DNA of 43,417 bases from an uncultured Bacillota bacterium. GTDB taxonomy: Bacteria; Bacillota; Dehalobacteriia; UBA7702. This document shows, one piece after another, positions 41,423 through 43,417 of this stretch. The position numbers were made by a program, and so were the translations under genes. Every line of letters begins with the position of its first letter. The stretch's first letter is position 1. The stretch is from contig CADBQN010000083.1 in the NCBI GenBank assembly GCA_902796855.1, positions 1-43,417 of the forward strand, given 5' to 3'. The notes below the pieces were generated by a model that had not been told where the DNA came from, ran no database searches, and worked only from the letters and a program-made list of their open reading frames with translations.

Positions 41423-42061
41423 TTATTTATCGCCATCCATAAAACCGTTCCACCATGCCACCAAATCGGCTTTTTCGGTGAAGCAGTAATCGGGATCACC
41501 GTCAAGAACGACTTCCGGCTTTTGCCAGCCCCAGGTAACGCCGAGACGGACGTCGATACCGACCTCGTCGGCCTCGACCATATCCCCTTTCGTGTCACCG
41601 AGGAAAACGGTGCGCTCACCGGGATACCGTTCCATTACGGAGCGGAGCTTTTTGACCTTGCTCGGTTCCTTATCGGCGCCGAGGACGTCTTTAACGCCTT
41701 TTACGTCGTATTCTTTCAGCCGCGATTCCACGGTGGCAGAAACATTGGAGGTGACGATATAAACGGGATAACGCTCGGCGACTTTTTTCAGGAGTTCCAG
41801 CACTTCGGGGAAGGCCGCGATGGGAAAGCGCCCGTCGGTCTTGATCTTCGCGTAGAACGACATGATCGCGTCGGACTGCTCCGCGGTGACACCGAGAGCG
41901 GCAAGCCCCTCGTAGAAGTTGCCTTCGGAAAGTCTGGCCATATCGTCGGCGTTTTTCACGGCGTCAACGCCGACCTCTTGACAAGCTTCGGCAAAATACC
42001 TCGCTTCCGATTCAAGAGAGTCCACCATTACGCCGTCATAGTCGAAAAACACCAGTGCCAT
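41423..42061 (-). CDS. HAD-superfamily phosphatase (phosphoglycolate phosphatase-like)
   Basis: A 212-residue haloacid dehalogenase-type hydrolase. I chose ATG42061 behind AAAGGAG; an ATG at 42094 is in frame but has no ribosome binding site. Motif I is FFDYDGV (catalytic Asp7 and Asp9), motif II is IVTSN, the Lys of motif III lies in SKVKKLR, and motif IV is FLGDTKGDMVEA. A helical cap sits between motifs I and II, so it is a type C1 phosphatase. Substrate unknown. It lies just upstream of the BMC operon on the same strand with a strong promoter, and might act on a phosphorylated precursor of the BMC substrate; this link is only positional. Confidence 0.85.
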   Translation of the reverse strand: MALVFFDYDGVMVDSLESEARYFAEACQEVGVDAVKNADDMARLSEGNFYEGLAALGVTAEQSDAIMSFYAKIKTDGRFPIAAFPEVLELLKKVAERYPVYIVTSNVSATVESRLKEYDVKGVKDVLGADKEPSKVKKLRSVMERYPGERTVFLGDTKGDMVEADEVGIDVRLGVTWGWQKPEVVLDGDPDYCFTEKADLVAWWNGFMDGDK

Positions 42062-42123
42062 TTTGAAGCAATCTCCTTTAAGTCCGAATTTCACCCATTT
42101 TTATCAAAATAAACTACGCTAAT

Positions 42124-42152
42124 ATCATACCTTAAAACAGCCCGTTTGTCAA
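42124..42152 (-). promoter_or_regulatory. Strong sigma-A promoter of the HAD gene
   Basis: On the minus strand TTGACA (42152-42147) and TATGAT (42129-42124) with a 17-base spacer. It could also feed the BMC operon by read-through. Confidence 0.85.
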
Positions 42153-42277
42153 TGCCTTATTTTAACTAAACACCCAGCTCAACCCCGAAATATTAAGTCA
42201 TTTCCGACATTATCCCAGCATAGGGGAGCACGAAAAAAAAGGAGGAATGATGTGTAAAATTTTGACAAAAAAAGGAT

Positions 42278-42299
42278 AAAAAAATCCCTGAAATCAGGG
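42278..42299 (-). terminator. Candidate minus-strand terminator
   Basis: CCCTG and CAGGG pair around a four-base loop, followed on the minus strand by A then a run of seven T. There is no recognised gene immediately upstream on that strand, which hints at an untranslated transcript. Confidence 0.5.
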
Positions 42300-42641
42300 T
42301 AAAAAAATGATGATTTGATGAAAAATTTTCCTCTTTTGGAATGTTTTTCAAAGCGATGATCCCGGCCGTTCCGGAAAAACGCCCCTTTTTTCACAAAAGC
42401 GGCGCGATGCTCCCGCCATCCGATCCGCGCCCTTTTCCGTTCTTTACATCCATCCCTCCCAACCGTTCCGCGGCGGAACGCAAAAAAGCGACCCGAAATC
42501 GTCCGTGCTCCCTCACAATATAAACGGGGGAACGTGCTCCCGGCTCTTCCCGCCGCAACACACCGAAATACAACAGAACAACTGCGGCAGCCCTTTTTTT
42601 GCCGAAGCGCGGCACATGTATTTCGGGAAAAGCAATGAAAA

Positions 42642-42671
42642 AAGCCTTGCCGCGGACGGAGATCCGCGGCA
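42642..42671 (-). terminator. Candidate minus-strand terminator in the gene-free stretch
   Basis: TGCCGCGGA and TCCGCGGCA form a perfect 9-bp stem with a 6-base loop. On the minus strand it is followed by AGGCTTTTTT. Confidence 0.5.
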
Positions 42672-43145
42672 GGAACGATCCGGCGAAAACAGTATTTCCA
42701 TAAATTGGCAGGGAGCTTCCTGCGCTTCGTTTCAGCCGGAAAAGTATCCGTCAAAACCGATTCCGCGCCGAAAGAAAATCGGCGCACGCTCACTCGATCC
42801 GTTTGGATCTGTTTTCCCGATATCCCCGCGGCATTTCCACTCTCCCTTTTCCGCCATTCCATATGCTCCGGCAGCCGCCGTTTCCATGTTCGCGTTCATC
42901 TTCCGCTTCGTCACGTCACAACAGGATTCAATGGATCTCAGCGGCAAAACAAAAGACCGGGGAAACAAACAAATTCACCCCGAACACTGCACGCGTCCAA
43001 AGGGCGAAAAACAGAGCATGGAAAACGCGTCAGACCATAACGGGCGGACGCGCGTGAAATCGCGAGAGGCAGACATTTCCGCCGATAATTGTTCTCCGCA
43101 GCGCTCCGGACCGACGCCGAACCCCCTTCCCGACTTCATCAAAGC

Positions 43146-43178
43146 GTCTTCCCGCCGAATGACGCGCGGCGGGAAGAC
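43146..43178. repeat. Perfect 12-bp inverted repeat
   Basis: GTCTTCCCGCCG and CGGCGGGAAGAC around a 9-base loop (AATGACGCG). There is no T run on either side, so it is not a normal terminator. Its role is unknown. Confidence 0.6.
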
Positions 43179-43211
43179 TCCGAAACGGAACCGATCCCAA
43201 AACATAAAAAC

Positions 43212-43240
43212 AACCCGGAAGAGGGACCATCTTCCGGGTT
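43212..43240. terminator. Terminator after the right-edge gene
   Basis: AACCCGGAAGA and TCTTCCGGGTT form a perfect 11-bp stem with a 7-base loop, with TTGTTTTTATG following on the minus strand. It should end the transcript of the truncated minus-strand gene at the right edge. A second hairpin, ATACGGC-AAAA-GCCGTAT, lies at 43258-43275. Confidence 0.8.
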
Positions 43241-43296
43241 TTAATGATTTAGGATGGATACGGCAAAAGCCGTATACTATGATTTGAGCGAAACGA

Positions 43297-43417
43297 TCAG
43301 CCGGGATAATTCCCGAGGTAAGTGGTAACAGCGTCAAGGCCTTCGCCTTCGCATTTGTAATAAATGTTGACTTCGCCGTCGTCGCCCAGTTCATAGCGGG
43401 ATTCAGCCAACAGGCCG
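43297..43417 (-). CDS. C-terminal fragment of an unidentified protein (cut by window edge)
   Basis: The last 40 codons of a minus-strand gene that begins beyond the window, ending with TGA at 43299-43297. The visible tail (ESRYELGDDGEVNIYYKCEG, then LDAVTTYLGNYPG) is acidic with Tyr and alternating beta-strand character. No family recognised. The terminators directly after the stop codon support it being a true gene end. Confidence 0.55.
   Translation of the reverse strand, partial: GLLAESRYELGDDGEVNIYYKCEGEGLDAVTTYLGNYPG

Larger units (their letters stand above)
42153..43211. other. Gene-free stretch rich in hairpins
   Basis: No frame has plausible codon use or a ribosome binding site; the longer open frames translate to Arg/Cys/Phe- or Lys/Arg/Ser-rich nonsense on both strands. 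The left end (42190-42340) is A-rich; the rest is G/C-rich. Several strong inverted repeats occur: 42286-42299, 42648-42671 and 43146-43178, plus smaller ones (GCGCCGA-AAGAAAA-TCGGCGC near 42763-42785 and GCAGG-GAGCTT-CCTGC near 42710-42726). At least two read as minus-strand terminators. It could hold untranslated RNA or the remains of degraded genes. Confidence 0.5.

Noticed and set aside
42505-43287. Possible 260-codon gene in the gene-free stretch
   Set aside because: No ribosome binding site; the translation is basic, Ser/Pro/Asn-rich and without hydrophobic core, and it runs through several strong hairpins.

Overview
The window looks like chromosomal DNA of a GC-rich (by eye about 55-58%) anaerobic member of the Bacillota, most likely class Clostridia. 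The evidence is S-layer-homology (SLH) proteins, a class B sortase next to a TPQTG-type surface protein, Clostridia-type Shine-Dalgarno sites, a TGS-plus-uridine-kinase-like protein, and a Firmicutes-style ethanolamine (Eut) microcompartment operon. No species can be assigned from the sequence alone.

Left part (1-6.3 kb, all minus strand): the end of a secreted SLH protein, a D,D-carboxypeptidase, a two-gene unit resembling the ferrosome genes fezA (small GxxxG membrane protein) and fezB (P1B-6-type ATPase), and a membrane-anchored protein with a NodB-like domain whose catalytic residues are replaced. Middle part (6.5-24.4 kb, plus strand): a perfect sigma-A promoter driving a probable small or leader RNA, a five-gene peptide/nickel-type ABC importer, an M29 aminopeptidase, a nucleoside-kinase-like protein, a subtilisin-like protease with SLH domains, a tiny Cys-containing protein, an ammonium transporter behind a structured leader with its own terminator, a canonical ethanolamine ammonia-lyase pair (eutBC) and typA/bipA. 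Then on the minus strand come a sortase B and its likely substrate.

Right part (26.5-41.3 kb, minus strand): a 17-gene bacterial microcompartment operon in the order eutS-eutP-eutP-eutB-eutC-eutA-eutL-eutT-eutJ-eutN-pduS-pduT-eutQ-eutM-eutM(extended)-eutE-pduL, closed by a clean terminator. Upstream lie a HAD phosphatase with a strong promoter, a roughly 1.1-kb gene-free stretch rich in hairpins, and a gene fragment at the right edge.

How it fits together: a B12-dependent lyase would make an aldehyde inside the shell (EutS, EutM, extended EutM, EutL, PduT-like, EutN). EutE oxidises it to acyl-CoA, PduL makes acyl-phosphate, and EutP and EutQ can supply acetate-kinase activity. EutA reactivates the lyase, EutT adenosylates cobalamin, and PduS/PduT may pass electrons across the shell. 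No eutG, eutH, eutVW or ackA is seen here. The most notable observation is that the lyase inside the operon lacks the aspartate equivalent to Asp362 that binds the substrate amine in known ethanolamine ammonia-lyases. The separate eutBC pair at 20.1-22.4 kb keeps every pocket residue I could check, at the same residue numbers as the characterised enzyme. The cell therefore seems to have one canonical lyase and one divergent lyase, and the divergent one is the one built into the compartment operon. Other BMC oddities are a shell protein with a long acidic linker and a Rho_N/SAP-like tail, an EutT with about 17 Pro-Val-Gln repeats, an EutQ with an internal encapsulation-type helix, and an EutE with its encapsulation peptide at the C-terminus.
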